Shown one piece after another: positions 17,982 through 30,165 of a stretch of DNA of 64,000 nucleotides. Each line of letters starts with the position of its first letter. The first letter of the stretch is position 1. Under the pieces are notes generated by a model. It had not been told where the DNA came from. It saw only the letters and a program-made list of their open reading frames with translations, and ran no database searches. The stretch is from Edaphobacter flagellatus (GTDB taxonomy: Bacteria; Acidobacteriota; Terriglobia; Terriglobales; Acidobacteriaceae). The DNA lies in the NCBI RefSeq assembly GCF_025264665.1, contig NZ_CP073697.1:2604001-2668000 (forward strand), written 5' to 3'. A program made the translations under genes and the position numbers.

Positions 17982-18459
17982 GTCAGTCTGTGGCTGATTA
18001 TCTAAGCCATTGAAAAAAATAGTGTTAATCCGGTCGATCTTTTGGTCGGGGCTTCTGGCCGGCAGCTGGGCCGGTATCGATCCGGTCGATCAGGGTTCGA
18101 TTCGTGAATAGGATAGCCCGGATCGAACTCGGGTGTAATTGACCATTCGTGTTACACAGTTAACCGGATAGTAATATGAGTGTATCAGTATAAGATTATT
18201 TGCAACTTTTATATAACATTACGCGTCTTATGACTGTAGCCAAAATTGGTAAAGGCTGGCCAACTATCTGAATTCAATGATCTACAAGACTTGCACTCGC
18301 CGTGGTGCGGAATGATGTCGTGGCGGGAGACGAACCCTGTCTCCCGCTTTTGGCACATGAGCTAATAATCGCGAGCTTCAAGCGGTGGTTCTGGATTTTC
18401 AAGAGGAATAGGATTCTGGAGATGGCGGGTCTCCAAATTAGAGGTTTTGGGGGAATTGC
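17982..18459. other. 478-bp intergenic region upstream of clpB
   Basis: No credible gene. The left part has clustered gatccggtcgatc-like repeats near 18030-18120. Bases 18160-18240 are clearly AT-rich (tataagattatttgcaac) and could hold a promoter. A terminator-shaped hairpin lies at 18323-18351, about 110 bases before clpB. I looked for a CIRCE element (TTAGCACTC-N9-GAGTGCTAA) and found only a poor half site near 18293, so HrcA control is not supported. Confidence 0.5.
18323..18351 (+). terminator. Terminator-like hairpin in the clpB leader region
   Basis: Perfect 9-bp stem gcgggagac/gtctcccgc with a 7-base loop followed by tttt. No plus-strand gene lies upstream, so it may end a small transcript starting in the AT-rich segment or act as an attenuator for clpB. 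Confidence 0.6.
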
Positions 18460-21126
<2,667 letters not shown>

Positions 21127-21146
21127 GCACGCCGATTGCAAAGAAG

Positions 21147-21181
21147 CAAAGCCGGATGTCTCGAAAGGGACTCCGGCTTTG
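21147..21181 (+). terminator. Rho-independent terminator after clpB
   Basis: Stem of 10 bp (caaagccgga/tccggctttg) continued after one bulged base by gtctc/gggac around a gaaa loop, 20 bases downstream of the clpB stop. Confidence 0.85.
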
Positions 21182-21252
21182 TTCGTGTCCTCCAAGAGCG
21201 TTTCATCCATTGTTTGTCCATCACGATAACGCAGAGACGATATGCTCGACGT

Positions 21253-22371
21253 ATGCCTTCTCTGAGCAGTCCGGCAAAGCCTAACAATCAGAGTTCACGG
21301 TCAGGATGGACCCTGAGGATCACCGAGCTGGATTCCTTGCGCGGTGTGGCTGCGCTGACGGTCGTTTTCTATCACGGTCGATGCGCTTTCAACCCCCATG
21401 AGCCTGCCTGGTACCTGCGCCCCTTCTTTGCAGGGCATGAAGCAGTCATTCTTTTCTTCGTGCTGAGCGGCTATGTGCTTTCGCTCCCTGCATGGACGCA
21501 GCGTACCTCAGCGTATCCCGAGTATCTTATCCGCCGGTTCTCACGAATCTATCTGCCGTATCTGGCGGCAGCAGCGCTCTCCGCGCTTGGTTGCTGGGTC
21601 TTTCTGGGCTCCAGGCTGCCGTTGACTCCCTGGTTCTATAAAACGTGGCAGACGCCTTTCAGTACGCATCTGGTCATCCAGCAGATATTGATGTCGACGG
21701 AGCCAGTGTGGAATACGGCCTTCTGGTCGCTCCGGTATGAGATGGAGATGTCGATTGTCTTTCCGTTTCTCTGCTGGCTGATTTCGAGGACAGGCCGTCA
21801 TTCCGGTGTGCTGCTGACGTGTCTGCTCATCGGGATTGCAGGCTTCACCAATAAAGGAAACCTGTCCGGCAACTCGGTGGCATTAGGTTTCTACTACGCG
21901 ATATTTTTCGTTGCTGGTGCGGCGTTGGCTCGTGAACGCGGAGCATTGGAGAACCTGTTGAACCGTCTCCCGGGCTGGGCGCTGTGGTGTGCTCTATGGC
22001 TTTCCCTTGCTGTGTATTGGGAGGCAGCTGCAGTTCCGCGCCTGTCGCAGCGTGAGATCGACCTGTCGATCATGCTGGGGGCTTGCGGCCTGATCCAGCT
22101 TGTCCAGCAGCCGCGTCTGCGGCTTGGCTTGCGTGCGGCGCCTGCCGAATATCTGGGCAAGATCTCCTACAGCCTCTACCTGGTTCATGGAACGGTGTTG
22201 TTTACTGAGCTCAATCTACTCTATGGCCGAGTACCTTTGCCTGTGCTCATCCTGATCTATATCGGAAGCGCATTGGTTGTCGCCGACCTGTTCCATCGTC
22301 TGGTAGAAGATCCGTCTCTGCACCTTGGCAAGCGAATCGCACGTCTGATGCAGAAGAAAAAAGCAGCCTGA
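21253..22371 (+). CDS. Membrane acyltransferase, acyltransferase-3 family
   Basis: Integral membrane protein of about 372 residues of the OafA/acyltransferase-3 type, which transfers acyl groups to cell-surface sugars. Seen: the N-terminal signature ITELDSLRGVAALTVVFYH with the catalytic-type His, then RRFSRIYLPY and around ten hydrophobic segments, ending with a basic tail (ARLMQKKKAA). The frame stays open upstream to 21136 through the clpB terminator, which argues for the internal ATG at 21253. No sugar-synthesis genes lie beside it, although the next gene has a UDP-galactopyranose-mutase-like fold. Confidence 0.84.
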   Translation: MPSLSSPAKPNNQSSRSGWTLRITELDSLRGVAALTVVFYHGRCAFNPHEPAWYLRPFFAGHEAVILFFVLSGYVLSLPAWTQRTSAYPEYLIRRFSRIYLPYLAAAALSALGCWVFLGSRLPLTPWFYKTWQTPFSTHLVIQQILMSTEPVWNTAFWSLRYEMEMSIVFPFLCWLISRTGRHSGVLLTCLLIGIAGFTNKGNLSGNSVALGFYYAIFFVAGAALARERGALENLLNRLPGWALWCALWLSLAVYWEAAAVPRLSQREIDLSIMLGACGLIQLVQQPRLRLGLRAAPAEYLGKISYSLYLVHGTVLFTELNLLYGRVPLPVLILIYIGSALVVADLFHRLVEDPSLHLGKRIARLMQKKKAA

Positions 22372-22535
22372 TCATCGGGCTAAAAAGAAGGAACTTCAGC
22401 AGACTCTCGATACGGAGGGTCTTTTGAGGTTCTATGCCCGTCCATGTCTTCAGAGAGATATAAAGAAAGGCTTGTTACGATGAATCTGCGACATGGGTGT
22501 CCCTGTCGACCGGGAGGCCATTCGTTCTGGATTTG

Positions 22536-24212
22536 ATGGATAACAAGCCGATGCGGACCGCAGTGATTATTGGAGCCGGTCCTGCAGGCCTGACTGCAGC
22601 GTTGGAGTTGCTGCGCAGGACCGATATCCGGCCGATTGTGTTGGAAGCCAGCAACGAGATCGGCGGCATCTCGCGCACGATCCGCTACAAAGGCTACCGC
22701 ATGGATATCGGCGGACACCGCTTCTTCTCCAAGAGCGACCGTGTGATGCAGTGGTGGATCGACCTGATGCCTCCTGAGACTGCAGAAGATGCAGTCATCA
22801 GCTATCAGGGCAAGCAGCGCGTCGTCGAAGTCCCCATCGATCAGCCGGAGCACCCACCGCTACGCGGTATGGGACCGCTGACGCATGATGAGGCTCAGGC
22901 GGGTGAAGAAGCATCTCCTGGCCGCACGGAGACTGTGGTGACGCATGAGCCCGTGAACCCCGATCTCGTTATGCTGATCCGGCCACGCAAGAGCCGCATT
23001 TACTACCTGCGTAAATTCTTCGACTATCCCATTACGCTGACGGGCACAACGCTGGGTAATCTCGGCGCGGTGCGTACGGCGAAGGTAGGCGTCAGCTATC
23101 TGCTATCGCAGGTCAGAAAGATCACGCCGGAGAAGAGCCTCGAAGACTTCCTGATCAATCGCTTCGGCCGTCAGCTTTATCTGACGTTCTTCAAGAGCTA
23201 CACGGAGAAGGTGTGGGGTACGCCATGTGACAAGATCTCGGCGGAATGGGGAGCGCAACGCATCAAGGGCCTGAGCCTGACGACGGCGGTAAAGCACTTC
23301 ATAAAAAAAACATTTGCCGGCGGCAACAAAGGCGATATCGCGCAAAAGGGCACGGACACAAGCCTGATCGAACGGTTCATGTATCCGAAGTTCGGCCCTG
23401 GTCAGCTGTGGGAGCATGTGGCCGATCAGGTGATTGCTAAAGGCGGCGAGATCCACATGAGCTGGAAGGTGGATAAGCTGCATTGTGAGGGCAATAGCGT
23501 CGTCTCGATTGAAGCGGTGAATGATACGGGCGAGCGCAGAACGTTTGCGGGTGACTATTTCTTTTCGACGATGCCGATGCGCGATCTCGTGCGTGCGATG
23601 GACGCTCCCACACCTGCGAATGTGCGTGAGGTGAGTGAGGGGCTGGAGTATCGCGACTTTATCACGGTCGGTCTGCTGGTCGATAGGCTCAAGGTGCAGG
23701 AGCCGGATGGCGACTTGTTGAAAGACACGTGGATTTATGTCCAGGAGCCGGACGTGCTCCTGGGGCGGTTACAAATCTTCAACAACTGGAGCCCGTATCT
23801 TGTCGCCGATCCTTCGAAGGTATGGATCGGGCTGGAGTATTTCTGCTACGAGACGGACGACCTATGGAAGATGCCGGACGACGATCTAAAGAAGTTCGCC
23901 ATTGCTGAGGTGGCAAAGATCGGCATCGTGAATGCTGGCGACGTCAGCGATGCGCACGTGGTTCGTGTGCCGAAGACATACCCGGCATACTTCGGCACGT
24001 ATTCGCGGTTCGATGAGCTCCGCGCTTTCACCGATAGCTTCCAGAACCTGTTTCTCATTGGCCGCAACGGCATGCACAAGTACAACAACCAGGACCATAG
24101 TATGCTGACGGCGATGAGCGTTGTCGATGGTCTGGCTACAGGCAAGGTAGACAAGGCCGCGCTGTGGGAGATCAACACCGAGCAGGAGTATCACGAGGAG
24201 AAGAAGTCGTGA
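22536..24212 (+). CDS. NAD(P)/FAD-dependent oxidoreductase, UDP-galactopyranose-mutase/amine-oxidase-like
   Basis: About 558 residues. The dinucleotide-binding motif [19 protein letters not shown] is followed by [14 protein letters not shown] and [12 protein letters not shown], typical of the flavin amine-oxidase / UDP-galactopyranose-mutase superfamily. The closing FAD motif is [19 protein letters not shown] segment around residues 110-140 ([17 protein letters not shown]) appears as an acidic insertion. Similar proteins are annotated as NAD(P)/FAD-dependent oxidoreductases near cell-wall glycan genes; the actual reaction is unknown. Starts at 22497 (GTG), 22536 and 22551 are all in frame with no decisive ribosome site. 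Its stop overlaps the start of the next small ORF. Confidence 0.82.
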   Translation: MDNKPMRTAVIIGAGPAGLTAALELLRRTDIRPIVLEASNEIGGISRTIRYKGYRMDIGGHRFFSKSDRVMQWWIDLMPPETAEDAVISYQGKQRVVEVPIDQPEHPPLRGMGPLTHDEAQAGEEASPGRTETVVTHEPVNPDLVMLIRPRKSRIYYLRKFFDYPITLTGTTLGNLGAVRTAKVGVSYLLSQVRKITPEKSLEDFLINRFGRQLYLTFFKSYTEKVWGTPCDKISAEWGAQRIKGLSLTTAVKHFIKKTFAGGNKGDIAQKGTDTSLIERFMYPKFGPGQLWEHVADQVIAKGGEIHMSWKVDKLHCEGNSVVSIEAVNDTGERRTFAGDYFFSTMPMRDLVRAMDAPTPANVREVSEGLEYRDFITVGLLVDRLKVQEPDGDLLKDTWIYVQEPDVLLGRLQIFNNWSPYLVADPSKVWIGLEYFCYETDDLWKMPDDDLKKFAIAEVAKIGIVNAGDVSDAHVVRVPKTYPAYFGTYSRFDELRAFTDSFQNLFLIGRNGMHKYNNQDHSMLTAMSVVDGLATGKVDKAALWEINTEQEYHEEKKS

Positions 24213-24343
24213 GCGACGGACGAGAAGAACGCGAAGAACAGGAGCAGCGCCGTCGGTGGCATGAGAAGGACGACCGGAGCGATGAAGTCGATCGTCCGTA
24301 CCGGGAGCGCGAGTGGGAGCGGCGGGACTACGAGCCTTCGTAG
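24209..24343 (+). CDS. Small highly charged ORF (44 residues), translationally coupled
   Basis: A GTG at 24209 overlaps the oxidoreductase stop (GTGA) and opens a 44-codon frame ending TAG at 24341-24343. The peptide is almost entirely charged: [20 protein letters not shown] at the start and [13 protein letters not shown] at the end, with no hydrophobic segment. The stop falls five bases before the convergent DUF4440-like gene, so the ORF fills the gap exactly. The overlap favours real translation by coupling; the biased composition could also come from chance in GC-rich purine-rich sequence. No function known. Confidence 0.5.
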   Translation: MSDGREEREEQEQRRRWHEKDDRSDEVDRPYREREWERRDYEPS

Positions 24344-24347
24344 AACC

Positions 24348-24698
24348 TCAGGCTGCGATCGTCCCCTGGTGGAAAAGCATCTGCCATTGATTGCCGCGCA
24401 GCACCCAGATGCTGGAGTGGTGCGAGGTCGAGTTATCCGTGGTGATGTGATAGGTGGCCAGGGCAGCCGTATCGCCGAGCACGGTGACGTAGAAGTGGCT
24501 CATCGTGGCGGCACGCGGAGAACTGTCGATCAAGGCCTGCTGCAACTGATTGACATTGAAGATGCGTCCCGTCGTACAGAACTCCTTGAACTCCGGCGCG
24601 AGTAGATTCGACAAGTCGTTGCGGTTCGTCTCGCGATCCGGGTGCAGCAGACGTTCTTCAAGAGAATGGAGATGCTCTTGTAGTTGAGCCTTAGTCAT
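24348..24698 (-). CDS. DUF4440 / NTF2-like protein
   Basis: Cytoplasmic protein of 116 residues with the SnoaL/NTF2-like cone fold pattern of DUF4440: N-terminal helix (LQEHLHSLEERLLHPDRETN), then LLAPEFKEFCTTGRIFN, a central strand pair (SHFYVTVLGDTAALATYHITT) and the closing SSIWVLRGNQWQMLFHQGT. Members include small enzymes and binding proteins; nothing here shows catalytic residues. It is the last gene on the minus strand before the terminator at 24747 belonging to the TonB-receptor gene, so it has its own promoter. Confidence 0.82.
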   Translation of the reverse strand: MTKAQLQEHLHSLEERLLHPDRETNRNDLSNLLAPEFKEFCTTGRIFNVNQLQQALIDSSPRAATMSHFYVTVLGDTAALATYHITTDNSTSHHSSIWVLRGNQWQMLFHQGTIAA

Positions 24699-24746
24699 CG
24701 TGTCCTGTTTGACGCAGACACAGGGTAGTTTAGTTTCAAGAAAACG

Positions 24747-24784
24747 AAAAGGCGGCTGTCTCTTCCGGGAGATAGCCGTCTTTT
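24747..24784 (-). terminator. Terminator after TonB-dependent receptor gene
   Basis: 16-bp stem with two G-U pairs (aaaaggcggctgtctc against gagatagccgtctttt), loop ttccgg; on the minus strand the stem ends in a T-run. It lies 22 bases after the receptor stop. Confidence 0.85.
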
Positions 24785-24806
24785 CCTTTCAGCGAGTTAC
24801 AGCAAG

Positions 24807-27800
24807 CTAGAAGGTGAACTTTCCAGCCAATTGGAAGATGCGTGGGTCGGCGGCGCCAGTGGCGTTACCGAACGAACTGCTGTTCAGCGCGGTGCTGAAC
24901 GCATTGAGGTTGGGATGGTTCAGGACATTGAATGCTTCCATGCGAAGCTGGAAGTTAAGCCGCTCATGCACCGGGAAGATGCGGCTTACCGACATATCGA
25001 CGTTATAGTAGTTCGGTTGACGGAAAGCGTTACGCGAGAGATTGCCATACGTTCCGGTAGCGTTCTGACTGAACGCTGCCTTGTTGAGATAGCCGAGGTT
25101 GGCTTTCTGCTGAATCTTGTTTCCGGTATAAACAACTGCTCCCGAAACCAGATTCGGCCGGTCGAGCCCAATGCCGGTGCGCGAGTTGTCAGTGCCCGAG
25201 GTGACATTGAGCACTGCACCCGAGAGGATACGGATCAGAGGAGCGACTTGCCAGTTGTTGACCAGCGCTCCCTTCCAGCCCTGCATCGAATGGAAGTGGC
25301 TGGAGGCGACCACCGAGGTGTTGAAGATGTGACGCACGTCGAAGCCGCAGGGGCCGCGATCGAGCCGTGGGTTCAGGGTGTGCTCGAAGGCGGGTCCGGC
25401 AATATCGCCCGGGTTATCGGCGACGGCCATGCACTTCGACCAGGTGTAGTTGGCCAGGAAGCTGAAGTTGTTGCTCATACGGTGCTGGATGGCGGTGAGC
25501 AGACCGTGATAGCTGGTAGTTCCGCCGTCAGTGATCAGCGTCATGGTTGGGCTGTAACCCTGTCCTTGAGTGCTGTTGGTCAGTGTTAGAGGCGTACGAG
25601 CATTGGGATTGCTGGTGGAAGAGCAGGGATCGCCAACCTTTGCTGGATAGAGGGCATTAGGATTCGACGCGGTTGGAACGACGATTTGCGGCATTCCCTG
25701 ACATGAACCCGGCCCACTCCAATTGCCAGGAATGTAGATAGCGGCATTGACGCCATTGCCAAGCCACTGATGCGCCTGCTGGTTGCCGAGGTAGTTGATG
25801 GAGAACATCCAGCCGCGGCCAAGGTCCTGCTGCACGCTGGCGTTCCACTGGTAGATGACCGGTGTCTTCATCTTTTTCTGCAGCAACACCCACAGTGTAT
25901 TGGTGGGGAATGTGGAGCTGGCGTTAGGTGGGAAGACTCCGGGGAATGGATCGCCGCCGGGATAGCCGCGCCACGGCTCGTCGAACGGGGTCTGGCCCGT
26001 GAGATCGATCTCGTTGACGAATGGCGGATTGGATGCGACGCGCTGCGAGGTATAGAGCGATGGCGTGTCATACATCAGAGCTCCTCCGGCGCGGAAGACC
26101 GTTTTGCCATTTCCGAACGGATCAAGCGTCATCGCCACACGAGGCGAAACGTTCGCCCACTGGTTGCTGGTGAATGACTTGGGAACACCGGAGTCGCCGT
26201 AATAGAACGCGCCAGCTGGAGCGTTGGGGAATCGCGTGGAGTGTTGATTGGCGTTGAATGCAGCCTGATTGAAGGTAGCGCCGCGTCCAAATTTATCGAC
26301 CTGGTAAAGATTGGGTTCCCAACGAACTCCGTAGTTGACAGTAAGGTTTGGCATCATATGCCAGGTGTCCTGTGCATACATGCCGAAAACATTCTGACGG
26401 TACGTGGTGTCTTGTGTACGGCTCTGGCTGAAGGCGAAAGATGTTCCGTAAGTGGTCATCTGCCCGGCAAGGAAGTCAGCCAGGACCTCACCAGAAGCCG
26501 CACCGCCGAAGGAGTAGCTGCCATTGAAGAGATAGCCTGTACGTGTATTGTCGCCCGTGCGAATAAACTCGCCGCCGATTGCGATCTGGTGTTTGCCGAT
26601 TAGCCAGTCGATGTCGTCGGCGAAATGCTCCGTGTTGACATTGAAATAGCCAGGCGCGCAGGTTCCGCAGCCTGTGTTGAATCCACCATTCATCTGAATG
26701 CGCAGATCGATTGGCGTATAGAGGAAGATCTTAATGCCAAGTGTGTTGGCATTAATGCCGCCTGCCGTCGGTCCGCGGTTATTGCGGCGGCGGGAGTAGG
26801 TTCCGTGGAAAGTATTAACCATGCGTGGGTTGATGATGAAGGTATCGCCCAGTGTGAAACTCTGCACGCGCTCATTGTTGCCGGCTGTAGTGGTTAGCAG
26901 AATATTGGTGGGCGAATAGTAGTTTGGCGCATAGTAGTTGGTCAGGTAGTAGCGACCAAACATGTTGTGCCGCTGGCTCCAGGTATAGTCGACACGGCCG
27001 ATGTACTGGTCTTCGGTGTTGTTGCCGGGCAGTGCGATGTTGACCCGGCCATTGGCGTCCGCCTGCGAAAGAGGAAGCATTTTGATGAGGTTCTGTGCTG
27101 CCGGGCTGAACTCTGAGACGGGAATTTTGCGGCTAGGTGTAGCGACACCGGTGATGGGATCCTTGAAGGCTGCCGTGGATTGCGCACAAGGTACGCCACT
27201 GGAGCTTGAGGGCATCTGGCTGAAGTCGCCTTGCAGCATCGCCGCAGTGGGGACGCAGTAACCAGTGGAGCTGGAGGTCTTGTGCTCTCGTGTTCCCTGA
27301 TAGCCGCCGAAAAAGAACAGCTTGTCGGTAATGATCTTTCCACCGAGCGTTCCGCCGAACTGGTTGCGTTTGACGGTGTCCTTCGAAGTGGAGAAGAAGT
27401 TGGTTGCGTTGATGATGTTGTTACGCAGGAAGTCGAAGACTGTGCCGTGCCACTGATTCGTGCCGGTGTTGGTGACGACGTTGACCAGCGCGCCAGGATG
27501 GACGCCGCTGCGGGCGGGCAGTGAGTTCGATTCGACGGAAAACTCACGCAGTGCGTCCGGGAAGGGATAGGGCAGGTTTACGTTGGTGAAGTTGTCTGTG
27601 TGGTAGCCGCCGTCGAGCACGTAGTTGTTGTAGTTACCCTGGCTACCGGCGACAGCGATGACGACAGAGCTGGCATAGTTCTTCGAACCGACCATATCGC
27701 CTGAGGGAGCCGTAACCGCTCCGCCGGAGACAAGCACAAGCTGTGTGGCCTGGCGTCCGTTGAGGGGCATCTCGGTGATGCGTTTGGAATCGATGACCTG

Positions 27801-28229
27801 CTTGAAGGTGCTGGTCTCGGTCTCAAGCGCGACGCCCGAGGCCTGGACTTCAACATGCTCGCTGGCGCTGCCGACCTTCAGGTGCGGGTCGATGGAGATG
27901 TTGTTACCGACCTCAAGGACACCGGTCTGCGTAAACGACTGAAAGCCCGATGCAGTGACCGAGAGCGAATAGGGGCCGACGGGGAAGTTCGGTACTGCGT
28001 AGACGCCCTGTCCGTCGCTGGTCGTGGTGCGGGCTGTGCCGGTGGCTGTCTGGGTCAGTGTTACCGTCGCGTTGGCCACGGCTGCGCCAGTGGAGTCGGT
28101 GACGGTTCCCTGGATGCTGGCGGTGCCTGCGGCCTGCGCCAGGAGGCGGCCTGTGGTTGATGTCAGAAGTAACAATAAGAGCGGGAGGAAAAGCTTATTG
28201 GACTGTCCAATTACTCTCTTTGAAAACAT
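24807..28229 (-). CDS. Oar-type TonB-dependent receptor with carboxypeptidase-regulatory-like N-domain
   Basis: Outer-membrane protein of 1140 residues. A signal peptide (LFLPLLLLLLTSTTGRLLAQ) precedes a carboxypeptidase-regulatory-like beta domain (ASIQGTVTDSTGAAVANATV). A plug domain follows (ITEMPLNGRQATQLVLVSGG, YVLDGGYHTDNF) and then a very long beta-barrel ending in LAGKFTF with terminal Phe. This is the acidobacterial Oar/CarboxypepD_reg TonB family, often expanded in these genomes and linked to uptake of plant or microbial polysaccharide fragments. No SusD partner or glycosidase lies beside it, so its ligand cannot be inferred. The 245-bp region upstream holds its promoter. Confidence 0.92.
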   Translation of the reverse strand: MFSKRVIGQSNKLFLPLLLLLLTSTTGRLLAQAAGTASIQGTVTDSTGAAVANATVTLTQTATGTARTTTSDGQGVYAVPNFPVGPYSLSVTASGFQSFTQTGVLEVGNNISIDPHLKVGSASEHVEVQASGVALETETSTFKQVIDSKRITEMPLNGRQATQLVLVSGGAVTAPSGDMVGSKNYASSVVIAVAGSQGNYNNYVLDGGYHTDNFTNVNLPYPFPDALREFSVESNSLPARSGVHPGALVNVVTNTGTNQWHGTVFDFLRNNIINATNFFSTSKDTVKRNQFGGTLGGKIITDKLFFFGGYQGTREHKTSSSTGYCVPTAAMLQGDFSQMPSSSSGVPCAQSTAAFKDPITGVATPSRKIPVSEFSPAAQNLIKMLPLSQADANGRVNIALPGNNTEDQYIGRVDYTWSQRHNMFGRYYLTNYYAPNYYSPTNILLTTTAGNNERVQSFTLGDTFIINPRMVNTFHGTYSRRRNNRGPTAGGINANTLGIKIFLYTPIDLRIQMNGGFNTGCGTCAPGYFNVNTEHFADDIDWLIGKHQIAIGGEFIRTGDNTRTGYLFNGSYSFGGAASGEVLADFLAGQMTTYGTSFAFSQSRTQDTTYRQNVFGMYAQDTWHMMPNLTVNYGVRWEPNLYQVDKFGRGATFNQAAFNANQHSTRFPNAPAGAFYYGDSGVPKSFTSNQWANVSPRVAMTLDPFGNGKTVFRAGGALMYDTPSLYTSQRVASNPPFVNEIDLTGQTPFDEPWRGYPGGDPFPGVFPPNASSTFPTNTLWVLLQKKMKTPVIYQWNASVQQDLGRGWMFSINYLGNQQAHQWLGNGVNAAIYIPGNWSGPGSCQGMPQIVVPTASNPNALYPAKVGDPCSSTSNPNARTPLTLTNSTQGQGYSPTMTLITDGGTTSYHGLLTAIQHRMSNNFSFLANYTWSKCMAVADNPGDIAGPAFEHTLNPRLDRGPCGFDVRHIFNTSVVASSHFHSMQGWKGALVNNWQVAPLIRILSGAVLNVTSGTDNSRTGIGLDRPNLVSGAVVYTGNKIQQKANLGYLNKAAFSQNATGTYGNLSRNAFRQPNYYNVDMSVSRIFPVHERLNFQLRMEAFNVLNHPNLNAFSTALNSSSFGNATGAADPRIFQLAGKFTF

Positions 28230-28474
28230 GGGTCTGGCCTCAGAAGTAAGTTGCTGGTTGGTTGTTCTGCACGATAGATTGCATGAAAAACCGACTCTTT
28301 AGCTGCGTCTGGACTATAGGGAGATGATTGCAGCGCTGTCAACGAAAATGCGCTCTGAATAGATATGAAAAAGATACAGATTCATCTGATAGGTCAGACC
28401 AATAAACAACAAATCTTGGAAGCCAAACGAAGGCAATATGGAAAACAGACTTCCTCAACGTTAGCTAGGAATTG

Positions 28475-29329
28475 TTACCTGATGGCCAGAACGACACGCG
28501 GAATGCCTTGCAGATCATCGAGGAAGCAAACGTTTTTCCACGGCGAAAGCAGGATGGTGAGTGCGTCGCGCTGGCCGTGGCCGATCTCCATCGCGAGCAG
28601 GCCGCCGGATTTGAGAGCGGCGTGAGCCTGCGGGATCAGGCGGCGGTAGATATCCAGGCCGTCTGGACCGGCGAAGAGCGCCTGGGTGGGTTCGTGTTCG
28701 CGTACCTGAGGATGGAGCTGCGGGGCGTCGAAGCTGGGGACGTAAGGCGGATTGCTGACGATGGCGTCGAGGTGTCCGTAAGTTGGCTCCGAGGAGAGGG
28801 CGTTGAGCAGATCGGAGAGGACGAAGCGGATGCGTGCGTCGAGGCCGTGCGTTCGTGTATTGCTGCGAGCGACGTCGAGCGCGGCTGGTGAGAGATCGAC
28901 GGCGGTGATGTTCGCCTGCGGCAGGTGGACGGCGAGCGCGATGGCGATGGCTCCGGAACCGGTGCCGACATCGACTATATGGGTTGGTCGATCGTGCGGC
29001 AGGCGTTCGAGCACTGTCTCGATGAGGTGTTCGGTTTCAGGGCGCGGGATGAGGACAGCGGGCGTGACGGTGAATGTGAGGCCGAAGAACTCCTGCGTGC
29101 CAGTGATGTATTGGATGGGTTCGTGGCGCAGGCGACGTGTGATGGCGGTTTCGTAGGCGGAGACTTGTTCGGCGGCAAGTTCGCGTGCGGGATCGGCGAT
29201 GAGGGCTGCTTTCGAGATGTTTGCGACGTGCAGCAGGAGTAGCTCAGCGTCGCGTCGCGCAGTGTCGCTGAGGTGAGGATCTGCGGCAAGTCGCTGCGCC
29301 GCGGATTGGATGGCTTCTGCAACCGTCAT
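28475..29329 (-). CDS. prmC: Release factor glutamine methyltransferase
   Basis: Cytoplasmic SAM-dependent methyltransferase of 284 residues that methylates the Gln of the GGQ motif in release factors. Seen: N-terminal helical domain for release-factor recognition (LSDTARRDAELLLLHVA), PIQYITGTQEFFGLTF, the SAM motif VDVGTGSGAIAIALA, and the catalytic VSNPPYVPSF (NPPY). ATG at 29329 is 14 bases after the VOC gene, so the two are probably co-transcribed. prfA, its substrate gene, is on the same strand but about 10 kb away, not adjacent as in many bacteria. Confidence 0.95.
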   Translation of the reverse strand: MTVAEAIQSAAQRLAADPHLSDTARRDAELLLLHVANISKAALIADPARELAAEQVSAYETAITRRLRHEPIQYITGTQEFFGLTFTVTPAVLIPRPETEHLIETVLERLPHDRPTHIVDVGTGSGAIAIALAVHLPQANITAVDLSPAALDVARSNTRTHGLDARIRFVLSDLLNALSSEPTYGHLDAIVSNPPYVPSFDAPQLHPQVREHEPTQALFAGPDGLDIYRRLIPQAHAALKSGGLLAMEIGHGQRDALTILLSPWKNVCFLDDLQGIPRVVLAIR

Positions 29330-29343
29330 GTCTGTTTCCGCGA

Positions 29344-30165
29344 TTATTGACGGATCATGATCTGGTTGCCGTCGGGATCAGAGACGGTCAGTGTGTCGTT
29401 GGACTTGAGCGCCTTCATCTCGTGTTTATGAAGGATGCGCGCGGATTTGCTGAGGCTGGAGGTTCGCAGGATGAAGCGAGCCTTGGCTCCGAGCGATGCT
29501 GCGGTCGTGATCTCGACTTCCTGACCGGAGTTGCCGGGCATGTGGAGGAACATTGGGTCGCCGGCGATGGATTTGAAGGAGAGCTGGTTGAGGTAGAAGT
29601 CGCGCGCGGTGTCGGGATCGCGCATGGCGAGGGCAACCGAGAAGATGGTGTCGCCGACACGATCTTCTGCAACGTGTTTGCCCTGATCGTTGGAGTGCAG
29701 CGAGCCAGGCTGATACTGCGTGTACTCGATATTCTGCGCCGCCCCGTTGGCGTCGATGGGACCGGCGAGAGTGAAGAGCAGGTTGCCGGCTCCGGCCTTG
29801 CGAACGCTGGTGGGCGTGAGGCCGTGCGCGACGTAATCGTCGTGGATGGCTTCGAGGTCGATACCTTCGAAGCAGACGTGGAGGAAACCGACGGAAGCCT
29901 GCTTCGGATTATCGGGGTTGGACGGATAGAGCTCGAGGAACTGGTGGTCGTTGATCTTGATGAAGCTCTCGTTGACCTTGCCATCTTTGCCGGTGAGCGA
30001 GAAGGCTTCTTCGAAGCCGAGCTTGTTGTAGAACTCGCGCGCGGCGTCGAGGGAGCGGACGCGAATGGCGATGTGCGCGATGCCGGCGAGCGGAGGTGTC
30101 TGCTGCTGGGCGCGGGAGAAGGAGGCAGTAAGGATGAGGATTGCCAGGGCGAGAATGCGACGCAT
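29344..30165 (-). CDS. Exported VOC-superfamily (glyoxalase/dioxygenase fold) protein
   Basis: 273 residues with an N-terminal signal peptide (LALAILILTASFSRAQ). Two tandem VOC domains can be seen: the first from HIAIRVRSLDAAREFYNKLG, the second from FSVALAMRDPDTARDFYLNQ to LTVSDPDGNQIMIRQ. Metal-ligand positions expected as H/E are only partly present (HIAIRV His; FLELYP Glu). VOC proteins are metalloenzymes or resistance-type binding proteins; export to the periplasm is unusual. A clear aagga ribosome site precedes the ATG at 30165. It heads a two-gene unit with prmC. Confidence 0.82.
   Translation of the reverse strand: MRRILALAILILTASFSRAQQQTPPLAGIAHIAIRVRSLDAAREFYNKLGFEEAFSLTGKDGKVNESFIKINDHQFLELYPSNPDNPKQASVGFLHVCFEGIDLEAIHDDYVAHGLTPTSVRKAGAGNLLFTLAGPIDANGAAQNIEYTQYQPGSLHSNDQGKHVAEDRVGDTIFSVALAMRDPDTARDFYLNQLSFKSIAGDPMFLHMPGNSGQEVEITTAASLGAKARFILRTSSLSKSARILHKHEMKALKSNDTLTVSDPDGNQIMIRQ

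Noticed and set aside
18085-18130. Possible tRNA remnant (gggttcgattc resembles a T-loop)
   Set aside because: The flanking bases do not form a T-stem on either strand and no acceptor or anticodon arm can be drawn.
18290-18315. CIRCE/HrcA operator before clpB
   Set aside because: Only a partial half site (cttgcactcg); the inverted half with nine-base spacing is not there.
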